DNA of 64,000 bases from the NCBI GenBank assembly GCA_942159475.1, contig OW804099.1:3242382-3306381 (forward strand), written 5' to 3'. This document shows positions 47,301 to 58,851 of the stretch, piece after piece. The DNA comes from Sthenelais limicola (taxonomy: Eukaryota; Annelida; Polychaeta; Phyllodocida; Sigalionidae). The notes under the pieces were generated by a model. The model did not search any database and had not been told where the DNA came from. It worked only from the letters and a program-made list of their open reading frames with translations. The position numbers and the translations under genes are program-made. How positions within the stretch are numbered: position 1 is the first letter of the stretch; every line of letters begins with the position of its first letter.

Positions 47301-50300
47301 CCATGACATGTTCCTACATTAGGCCCGCTCCACCATGACATGTTCCCCAGCATGTTCCTACATTAGGCCCACTCCACCATGACATGTTCCCCAGCATGTT
47401 CCTACATTAGGCCCACTCCACCATGACATGTTCCCCAGCATGTTCCTACATTAGGCTCCACCATGACATGTTCCCCAGCATGTTCCTACATTAGGCCCAC
47501 TCCACCATGACATGTTCCCCAGCATGTTCCTACATTAGGCCCGCTCCACCATGACATGTTCCCCAGCATGTTCCTACATTAGGCCCACTCCACCATGACA
47601 TGTTCCCCAGCATGTTCCTACATTAGGCCTGCTCCACCATGACATGTTCCCCAGCATGTTCCTACATTAGGCCCACTCCACCATGACATGTTCCTACATT
47701 AGGCCCACTCCACCATGACATGTTCCCCAGCATGGTCCTACATTAGGCCCACTCCACCATGACATGTTCCTACATTAGGCCCACTCCACCATGACATGTT
47801 CCCCAGCATGGTCCTACATTAGGCCCGCTCCACCATGACATGTTCCCCAGCATGTTCCTACATTAGGCTCCACCATGACATGTTCCCCAGCATGTTCCTA
47901 CATTAGGCTCCACCATGACATGTTCCCCAGCATGTTCCTACATTAGGCCCACTCCACCATGACATGTTCCTACATTAGGCCCACTCCACCATGACATGTT
48001 CCCCAGCATGTTCCTACATTAGGCCCACTCCACCATGACATGTTCCCCAGCATGGTCCTACATTAGGCCCACTCCACCATGACATGTTCCCCAGCATGTT
48101 CCTACATTAGGCCCACTCCACCATGACATGTTCCCCAGCATGGTCCTACATTAGGCCCACTCCACCATGACATGTTCCCCAGCATGTTCCTACATTAGGC
48201 CTGCTCCACCATGACATGTTCCTACATTAGGCCCGCTCCACCATGACATGTTCCTACATTAGGCCCGCTCCACCATGACATGTTCCTACATTAGGCCCAC
48301 TCCACCATGACATGTTCCCCAGCATGTTCCTACATTAGGCCCGCTCCACCATGACATGTTCCCCAGCATGTTCCTACATTAGGCCCGCTCCACCATGACA
48401 TGTTCCCCAGCATGTTCCTACATTAGGCTCACTCCACCATGACATGTTCCCCAGCATGTTCCTACATTAGGCCCACTCCACCATGACATGTTCCCCAGCA
48501 TGTTCCTACATTAGGCCCGCTCCACCATGACATGTTCCCCAGCATGTTCCTACATTAGGCCCACTCCACCATGACATGTTCCCCAGCATGTTCCTACATT
48601 AGGCCCACTCCACCATGACATGTTCCCCAGCATGTTCCTACATTAGGCCCGCTCCACCATGACATGTTCCCCAGCATGTTCCTACATTAGGCCCACTCCA
48701 CCATGACATGTTCCCCAGCATGTTCCTACATTAGGCCCACTCCACCATGACATGTTCCCCAGCATGTTCCTACATTAGGCCCACTCCACCATGACATGTT
48801 CCCCAGCATGTTCCTACATTAGGCCCACTCCACCATGACATGTTCCTACATTAGGCCCACTCCACCATGACATGTTCCTACATTAGGCCCACTCCACCAT
48901 GACATGTTCCTACATTAGGCCCACTCCACCATGACATGTTCCCCAGCATGTTCCTACATTAGGCCCACTCCACCATGACATGTTCCTCAGCATGTTCCTA
49001 CATTAGGCCCACTCCACCATGACATGTTCCCCAGCATGTTCCTACATTAGGCCTGCTCCACCATGACATGTTCCCCAGCATGTTCCTACATTAGGCTCCA
49101 CCATGACATGTTCCCCAGCATGTTCCTACATTAGGCTCCACCATGACATGTTCCCCAGCATGTTCCTACATTAGGCCCACTCCACCATGACATGTTCCCC
49201 AGCATGTTCCTACATTAGGCCCGCTCCACCATGACATGTTCCCCAGCATGTTCCTACATTAGGCCCGCTCCACCATGACATGTTCCCCAGCATGTTCCTA
49301 CATTAGGCCTGCTCCACCATGACATGTTCCTACATTAGGCTCCACCATGACATGTTCCTACATTAGGCCCACTCCACCATGACATGTTCCCCAGCATGTT
49401 CCTACATTAGGCCCACTCCACCATGACATGTTCCCCAGCATGTTCCTACATTAGGCCCGCTCCACCATGACATGTTCCCCAGCATGTTCCTACATTAGGC
49501 CCACTCCACCATGACATGTTCCCCAGCATGTTCCTACATTAGGCCCACTCCACCATGACATGTTCCCCAGCATGTTCCTACATTAGGCCCACTCCACCAT
49601 GACATGTTCCCCAGCATGTTCCTACATTAGGCCCACTCCACCATGACATGTTCCCCAGCATGTTCCTACATTAGGCCCACTCCACCATGACATGTTCCCC
49701 AGCATGTTCCTACATTAGGCTCCACCATGACATGTTCCCCAGCATGTTCCTACATTAGGCCCGCTCCACCATGACATGTTCCTACATTAGGCCCACTCCA
49801 CCATGACATGTTCCCCAGCATGTTCCTACATTAGGCCCACTCCACCATGACATGTTCCCCAGCATGTTCCTACATTAGGCCCACTCCACCATGACATGTT
49901 CCCCAGCATGTTCCTACATTAGGCTCCACCATGACATGTTCCCCAGCATGTTCCTACATTAGGCCCGCTCCACCATGACATGTTCCTACATTAGGCCCAC
50001 TCCACCATGACATGTTCCCCAGCATGTTCCTACATTAGGCCCACTCCACCATGTTCCCCAGCATGTTCCTACATTAGGCCCGCTCCACCATGACATGTTC
50101 CCCAGCATGTTCCTACATTAGGCCCACTCCACCATGTTCCCCAGCATGTTCCTACATTAGGTCCACTCCACCATGACATGTTCCCCAGCATGTTCCTACA
50201 TTAGGTCCACTCCACCATGACATGTTCCCCAGCATGTTCCTACATATGGTCCACTCCACCATGACATGTTCCCCAGCATGTTCCTACATTAGGCTCCACC

Positions 50301-53300
50301 ATGACATGTTCCCCAGCATGTTCCTACATTAGGCCCACTCCACCATGACATGTTCCCCAGCATGTTCCTACATTAGGCCCACTCCACCATGACATGTTCC
50401 CCAGCATGTTCCTACATTAGGCCCACTCCACCATGACATGTTCCCCAGCATGTTCCTACATTAGGCCCGCTCCACCATGACATGTTCCCCAGCATGTTCC
50501 TACATTAGGCCCGCTCCACCATGACATGTTCCCCAGCATGTTCCTACATTAGGCCCGCTCCACCATGACATGTTCCCCAGCATGTTCCTACATTAGGCCC
50601 ACTCCACCATGACATGTTCCCCAGCATGTTCCTACATTAGGCCCGCTCCACCATGACATGTTCCCCAGCATGTTCCTACATTAGGCCCGCTCCACCATGA
50701 CATGTTCCCCAGCATGTTCCTACATTAGGCTCCACCATGACATGTTCCCCAGCATGTTCCTACATTAGGCCCACTCCACCATGACATGTTCCCCAGCATG
50801 TTCCTACATTAGGCTCCACCATGACATGTTCCCCAGCATGTTCCTACATTAGGCCCGCTCCACCATGACATGTTCCCCAGCATGTTCCTACATTAGGCCT
50901 GCTCCACCATGACATGTTCCCCAGCATGTTCCTACATTAGGCCCACTCCACCATGACATGTTCCCCAGCATGTTCCTACATTAGGCCTGCTCCACCATGA
51001 CATGTTCCCCAGCATGTTCCTACATTAGGCCCACTCCACCATGACATGTTCCCCAGCATGTTCCTACATTAGGCCTGCTCCACCTTGACATGTTCCCCAG
51101 CATGTTCCTACATTAGGCCCACTCCACCATGACATGTTCCCCAGCATGTTCCTACATTAGGTCCACTCCACCATGACATGTTCCCCAGCATGTTCCTACA
51201 TTAGGCCCGCTCCACCATGACATGTTCCCCAGCATGTTCCTACATTAGGCCTGCTCCACCATGACATGTTCCCCAGCATGTTCCTACATTAGGCTCCACC
51301 ATGACATGTTCCCCAGCATGTTCCTACATTAGGCCCACTCCACCATGACATGTTCCCCAGCATGTTCCTACATTAGGCCCACTCCACCATGACATGTTCC
51401 CCAGCATGTTCCTACATTAGGCCCACTCCACCATGACATGTTCCTACATTAGGCCCACTCCACCATGACATGTTCCCCACCATGTTCCTACATTAGGCCT
51501 GCTCCACCATGACATGTTCCCCAGCATGTTCCTACATTAGGCTCCACCATGACATGTTCCCCAGCATGTTCCTACATTAGGCCCACTCCACCATGACATG
51601 TTCCCCAGCATGTTCCTACATTAGGCCCACTCCACCATGACATGTTCCCCAGCATGTTCCTACATTAGGCCCGCTCCACCATGACATGTTCCCCAGCATG
51701 TTCCTACATTAGGCTCACTCCACCATGACATGTTCCCCAGCATGTTCCTACATTAGGCCCACTCCACCATGACATGTTCCTACATTAGGCCCACTCCACC
51801 ATGACATGTTCCCCAGCATGTTCCTACATTAGGCCCGCTCCACCATGACATGTTCCCCAGCATGTTCCTACATTAGGCCCGCTCCACCATGACATGTTCC
51901 CCAGCATGTTCCTACATTAGGTCCGCTCCACCATGACATGTTCCCCAGCATGTTCCTACATTAGGCCCGCTCCACCATGACATGTTCCCCAGCATGTTCC
52001 TACATTAGGCCCGCTCCACCATGACATGTTCCCCAGCATGTTCCTACATTAGGCCCCCTCCACCATGACATGTTCCCCAGCATGTTCCTACATTAGGCCT
52101 GCTCCACCATGACATGTTCCCCAGCATGTTCCTACATTAGGCCCACTCCACCATGACATGTTCCCCAGCATGTTCCTACATTAGGCCTGCTCCACCATGA
52201 CATGTTCCCCAGCATGTTCCTACATTAGGCCCACTCCACCATGACATGTTCCCCAGCATGTTCCTACATTAGGCCCACTCCACCATGACATGTTCCCCAG
52301 CATGTTCCTACATTAGGCCCACTCCACCATGACATGTTCCCCAGCATGTTCCTACATTAGGCTCCACCATGACATGTTCCCCAGCATGTTCCTACATTAG
52401 GCCTGCTCCACCATGACATGTTCCCCAGCATGTTCCTACATTAGGCCCGCTCCACCATGACATGTTCCCCAGCATGTTCCTACATTAGGCTCCACCATGA
52501 CATGTTCCCCAGCATGTTCCTACATTAGGCCTGCTCCACCATGACATGTTCCCCAGCATGTTCCTACATTAGGCTCCACCATGACATGTTCCTACATTAG
52601 GCCCACTCCACCATGACATGTTCCCCAGCATGTTCCTACATTAGGCTCCACCATGACATGTTCCCCAGCATGTTCCTACATTAGGCTCACTCCACCATGA
52701 CATGTTCCCCAGCATGTTCCTACATTAGGCCCGCTCCACCATGACATGTTCCCCAGCATGTTCCTACATTAGGCTCCACCATGACATGTTCCCCAGCATG
52801 TTCCTACATTAGGCCCACTCCACCATGACATGTTCCTACATTAGGCTCCACCATGACATGTTCCCCAGCATGTTCCTACATTAGGCCCGCTCCACCATGA
52901 CATGTTCCCCAGCATGTTCCTACATTAGGCCTGCTCCACCATGACATGTTCCTACATTAGGCCCACTCCACCATGACATGTTCCCCAGCATGTTCCTACA
53001 TTAGGCCCGCTCCACCATGACATGTTCCCCAGCATGTTCCTACATTAGGCCCGCTCCACCATGACATGTTCCCCAGCATGTTCCTACATTAGGCCTGCTC
53101 CACCATGACATGTTCCCCAGCATGTTCCTACATTAGGTCCACTCCACCATGACATGTTCCCCAGCATGTTCCTACATTAGGCCCGCTCCACCATGACATG
53201 TTCCTACATTAGGCCCGCTCCACCATGACATGTTCCCCAGCATGTTCCTACATTAGGCCCACTCCACCATGACATGTTCCCCAGCATGTTCCTACATTAG

Positions 53301-56300
53301 GCCCACTCCACCATGACATGTTCCCCAGCATGTTCCTACATTAGGCTCCACCATGACATGTTCCCCAGCATGTTCCTACATTAGGCCCACTCCACCATGA
53401 CATGTTCCCCAGCATGTTCCTACATTAGGCCCGCTCCACCATGACATGTTCCCCAGCATGTTCCTACATTAGGCCCACTCCACCATGACATGTTCCCCAG
53501 CATGTTCCTACATTAGGCCTGCTCCACCATGACATGTTCCCCAGCATGTTCCTACATTAGGCCCACTCCACCATGACATGTTCCTACATTAGGCCCACTC
53601 CACCATGACATGTTCCCCAGCATGGTCCTACATTAGGCCCACTCCACCATGACATGTTCCTACATTAGGCCCACTCCACCATGACATGTTCCCCAGCATG
53701 GTCCTACATTAGGCCCGCTCCACCATGACATGTTCCCCAGCATGTTCCTACATTAGGCTCCACCATGACATGTTCCCCAGCATGTTCCTACATTAGGCTC
53801 CACCATGACATGTTCCCCAGCATGTTCCTACATTAGGCCCACTCCACCATGACATGTTCCTACATTAGGCCCACTCCACCATGACATGTTCCCCAGCATG
53901 TTCCTACATTAGGCCCACTCCACCATGACATGTTCCCCAGCATGGTCCTACATTAGGCCCACTCCACCATGACATGTTCCCCAGCATGTTCCTACATTAG
54001 GCCCACTCCACCATGACATGTTCCCCAGCATGGTCCTACATTAGGCCCACTCCACCATGACATGTTCCCCAGCATGTTCCTACATTAGGCCTGCTCCACC
54101 ATGACATGTTCCTACATTAGGCCCGCTCCACCATGACATGTTCCTACATTAGGCCCGCTCCACCATGACATGTTCCTACATTAGGCCCACTCCACCATGA
54201 CATGTTCCCCAGCATGTTCCTACATTAGGCCCGCTCCACCATGACATGTTCCCCAGCATGTTCCTACATTAGGCCCGCTCCACCATGACATGTTCCCCAG
54301 CATGTTCCTACATTAGGCTCACTCCACCATGACATGTTCCCCAGCATGTTCCTACATTAGGCCCACTCCACCATGACATGTTCCCCAGCATGTTCCTACA
54401 TTAGGCCCGCTCCACCATGACATGTTCCCCAGCATGTTCCTACATTAGGCCCACTCCACCATGACATGTTCCTACATTAGGCCCACTCCACCATGACATG
54501 TTCCTACATTAGGCCCACTCCACCATGACATGTTCCTACATTAGGCCCACTCCACCATGACATGTTCCCCAGCATGTTCCTACATTAGGCCCACTCCACC
54601 ATGACATGTTCCTACATTAGGCCCACTCCACCATGACATGTTCCTCAGCATGTTCCTACATTAGGCCCACTCCACCATGACATGTTCCCCAGCATGTTCC
54701 TACATTAGGCCTGCTCCACCATGACATGTTCCCCAGCATGTTCCTACATTAGGCTCCACCATGACATGTTCCCCAGCATGTTCCTACATTAGGCTCCACC
54801 ATGACATGTTCCCCAGCATGTTCCTACATTAGGCCCACTCCACCATGACATGTTCCCCAGCATGTTCCTACATTAGGCCCGCTCCACCATGACATGTTCC
54901 CCAGCATGTTCCTACATTAGGCCCGCTCCACCATGACATGTTCCCCAGCATGTTCCTACATTAGGCCTGCTCCACCATGACATGTTCCTACATTAGGCCC
55001 GCTCCACCATGACATGTTCCTACATTAGGCCCACTCCACCATGACATGTTCCCCAGCATGTTCCTACATTAGGCCCGCTCCACCATGACATGTTCCTACA
55101 TTAGGCCCACTCCACCATGACATGTTCCCCAGCATGTTCCTACATTAGGCCCACTCCACCATGACATGTTCCCCAGCATGTTCCTACATTAGGCTCCACC
55201 ATGACATGTTCCCCAGCATGTTCCTACATTAGGCCCACTCCACCATGACATGTTCCCCAGCATGTTCCTACATTAGGCTCCACCATGACATGTTCCCCAG
55301 CATGTTCCTACATTAGGCCCACTCCACCATGACATGTTCCTACATTAGGCCCACTCCACCATGACATGTTCCTACATTAGGCCCACTCCACCATGACATG
55401 TTCCCCAGCATGTTCCTACATTAGGCCCACTCCACCATGACATGTTCCTACATTAGGTCCGCTCCACCATGACATGTTCCCCAGCATGTTCCTACATTAG
55501 GCCCATCCACCATGACATGTTCCCCAGAATGTTCCTACATTAGGCCCACTCCACCATGACATGTTCCCCAGCATGTTCCTACATTAGGCTCCACCATGAC
55601 ATGTTCCCCAGCATGTTCCTACATTAGGCCCACTCCACCATGACATGTTCCCCAGCATGTTCCTACATTAGGCCTGCTCCACCATGACATGTTCCTACAT
55701 TAGGCCCACTCCACCATGACATGTTCCCCAGCATGTTCCTACATTAGGCCCACTCCACCATGACATGTTCCCCAGCATGTTCCTACATTAGGCCTGCTCC
55801 ACCATGACATGTTCCTACATTAGGCCCACTCCACCATGACATGTTCCCCAGCATGTTCCTACATTAGGCCCACTCCACCATGACATGTTCCCCAGCATGT
55901 TCCTACATTAGGCCCACTCCACCATGACATGTTCCCCAGCATATTCCTACATTAGGCTCCACCATGACATGTTCCCCAGCATGTTCCTACATTAGGCCCA
56001 CTCCACCATGACATGTTCCCCAGCATGTTCCTACATTAGGCTCCACCATGACATGTTCCCCAGCATGTTCCTACATTAGGCCCACTCCACCATGACATGT
56101 TCCCCAGCATGTTCCTACATTAGGCCTGCTCCACCATGACATGTTCCCCAGCATGTTCCTACATTAGGCTCCACCATGACATGTTCCCCAGCATGTTCCT
56201 ACATTAGGCCCGCTCCACCATGACATGTTCCCCAGCATGTTCCTACATTAGGCCCACTCCACCATGACATGTTCCCCAGCATGTTCCTACATTAGGCTCC

Positions 56301-58534
56301 ACCATGACATGTTCCCCAGCATGTTCCTACATTAGGCCCACTCCACCATGACATGTTCCCCAGCATGTTCCTACATTAGGCCCACTCCACCATGACATGT
56401 TCCTACATTAGGCCCACTCCACCATGACATGTTCCCCAGCATGTTCCTACATTAGGCCCACTCCACCCAGACATGTTCCCCAGCATGTTCCTACATTAGG
56501 CCCACTCCACCATGACATGTTCCCCAGCATGTTCCTACATTAGGCCCACTCCACCATGACATGTTCCCCAGCATGTTCCTACATTAGGCCCGCTCCACCA
56601 TGACATGTTCCCCAGCATGTTCCTACATTAGGCCCGCTCCACCATGACATGTTCCCCAGCATGTTCCTACATTAGGCCCGCTCCACCATGACATGTTCCC
56701 CAGCATGTTCCTACATTAGGCCCACTCCACCATGACATGTTCCCCAGCATGTTCCTACATTAGGCCCGCTCCACCATGACATGTTCCCCAGCATGTTCCT
56801 ACATTAGGCCTGCTCCACCATGACATGTTCCCCAGCATATTCCTACATTAGGCTCCACCATGACATGTTCCCCAGCATGTTCCTACATTAGGCCCACTCC
56901 ACCATGACATGTTCCCCAGCATGTTCCTACATTAGGCTCCACCATGACATGTTCCCCAGCATGTTCCTACATTAGGCCCACTCCACCATGACATGTTCCC
57001 CAGCATGTTCCTACATTAGGCCTGCTCCACCATGACATGTTCCCCAGCATGTTCCTACATTAGGCTCCACCATGACATGTTCCCCAGCATGTTCCTACAT
57101 TAGGCCCGCTCCACCATGACATGTTCCCCAGCATGTTCCTACATTAGGCCCACTCCACCATGACATGTTCCCCAGCATGTTCCTACATTAGGCTCCACCA
57201 TGACATGTTCCCCAGCATGTTCCTACATTAGGCCCACTCCACCATGACATGTTCCCCAGCATGTTCCTACATTAGGCCCACTCCACCATGACATGTTCCT
57301 ACATTAGGCCCACTCCACCATGACATGTTCCCCAGCATGTTCCTACATTAGGCCCACTCCACCCAGACATGTTCCCCAGCATGTTCCTACATTAGGCCCA
57401 CTCCACCATGACATGTTCCCCAGCATGTTCCTACATTAGGCCCACTCCACCATGACATGTTCCCCAGCATGTTCCTACATTAGGCCCGCTCCACCATGAC
57501 ATGTTCCCCAGCATGTTCCTACATTAGGCCCGCTCCACCATGACATGTTCCCCAGCATGTTCCTACATTAGGCCCGCTCCACCATGACATGTTCCCCAGC
57601 ATGTTCCTACATTAGGCCCACTCCACCATGACATGTTCCCCAGCATGTTCCTACATTAGGCCCGCTCCACCATGACATGTTCCCCAGCATGTTCCTACAT
57701 TAGGCCTGCTCCACCATGACATGTTCCTACATTAGGTCCACTCCACCATGACATGTTCCCCAGCATGTTCCTACATTAGGCCCATCCACCATGACATGTT
57801 CCCCAGCATGTTCCTACATTAGGCCCACTCCACCATGACATGTTCCCCAGCATGTTCCTACATTAGGCCCACTCCACCATGACATGTTCCCCAGCATGTT
57901 CCTACATTAGGCCCGCTCCACCATGACATGTTCCCCAGCATGTTCCTACATTAGGCCCACTCCACCATGACATGTTCCCCAGCATGTTCCTACATTAGGC
58001 CCGCTCCACCATGACATGTTCCCCAGCATGTTCCTACATTAGGCCCACTCCACCATGACATGTTCCCCAGCATGTTCCTACATTAGGCCCGCTCCACCAT
58101 GACATGTTCCCCAGCATGTTCCTACATTAGGCCTGCTCCACCATGACATGTTCCTACATTAGGTCCACTCCACCATGACATGTTCCCCAGCATGTTCCTA
58201 CATTAGGCCCATCCACCATGACATGTTCCCCAGCATGTTCCTACATTAGGCCCACTCCACCATGACATGTTCCCCAGCATGTTCCTACATTAGGCCCACT
58301 CCACCATGACATGTTCCCCAGCATGTTCCTACATTAGGCCCGCTCCACCATGACATGTTCCCCAGCATGTTCCTACATTAGGCCCACTCCACCATGACAT
58401 GTTCCCCAGCATGTTCCTACATTAGGCCCGCTCCACCATGACATGTTCCTACATTAGGCCCGCTCCACCATGACATGTTCCTACATTAGGCCCGCTCCAC
58501 CATGACATGTTCCCCAGCTTGTTCCTACATTTGG
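29371..58534. repeat. 29-kb satellite array, 44-bp monomer (~690 copies)
   Basis: The main monomer reads CCCACTCCACCATGACATGT, TCCCCAGCATGTTCCTACAT, TAGG. Length variants are 32 bp (one of two ATGTTCC sub-repeats lost), 39 bp (an ACATG lost from CATGACATG) and 40 bp (AGGCTCCACC). Point variants (CCCGC, CCTGC, CTCAC, TCCAC, ACCCAGACATG) are mixed along the array. Larger duplications are layered on top: about 205 bp near 32.2-32.9 kb, 896 bp near 55.9-57.7 kb, 427 bp near 57.8-58.4 kb, and about 6 kb between 43.4 and 55.1 kb. Most frames are interrupted; the only open frame noted (81 residues, minus, 40382-40627) is a by-product. Confidence 0.99.
43360..55070. repeat. Tandem duplication of ~6 kb within the 44-bp array
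   Basis: Rare variants recur in the same order in two blocks (about 43.4-49.4 and 49.5-55.1 kb): TACATATGG at 44113 and 50241 (offset 6128), AGGCCCCCTC at 46161 and 52051 (offset 5890), TTCCTCAG at 48983 and 54641 (offset 5658). The falling offset means the second block has lost some monomers. The edges are approximate because flanking units are common types. Confidence 0.85.
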
Positions 58535-58851
58535 ACCGCGCTGCTTAGTGATGGATGACGTTGCGTCATAACCTCAAATTTGATTGGCTGTGCGTCATAG
58601 CGGATGTGACTCGCGATCAACTTTTATGCTAGCAGAATATAAACAATGTTTCTCGTCGAAGGGACTCGCTGCAAAAATCATGATTATAAAAGAAATACTG
58701 TCCCCCACATTTAGATAAGTAGCCCGTGCAACAAGTTAATCTTAGAAGATACTATATATAAAGTTTTCCCTGTACAACTCTGTGCATACGTGTACATCTC
58801 AGTTCTATTTATTTTGTATGGGCTGCTCTTGGACCCTATTCACGCGTACAT
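58535..58851. promoter_or_regulatory. Unique island between satellites, promoter-like motifs
   Basis: The island contains GATGACGTTGCGTCATAA (two abutting CRE/ATF-type half-sites), ATTGGCTG (reverse CCAAT), TGCGTCAT and a TATAAA-like AATATAAACA within about 90 bases (58550-58645), with CpGs such as CTCGCGATC. This resembles a proximal promoter, but no open frame or transcript start can be shown, and the following DNA is satellite. Motifs alone do not prove function. Confidence 0.3.
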
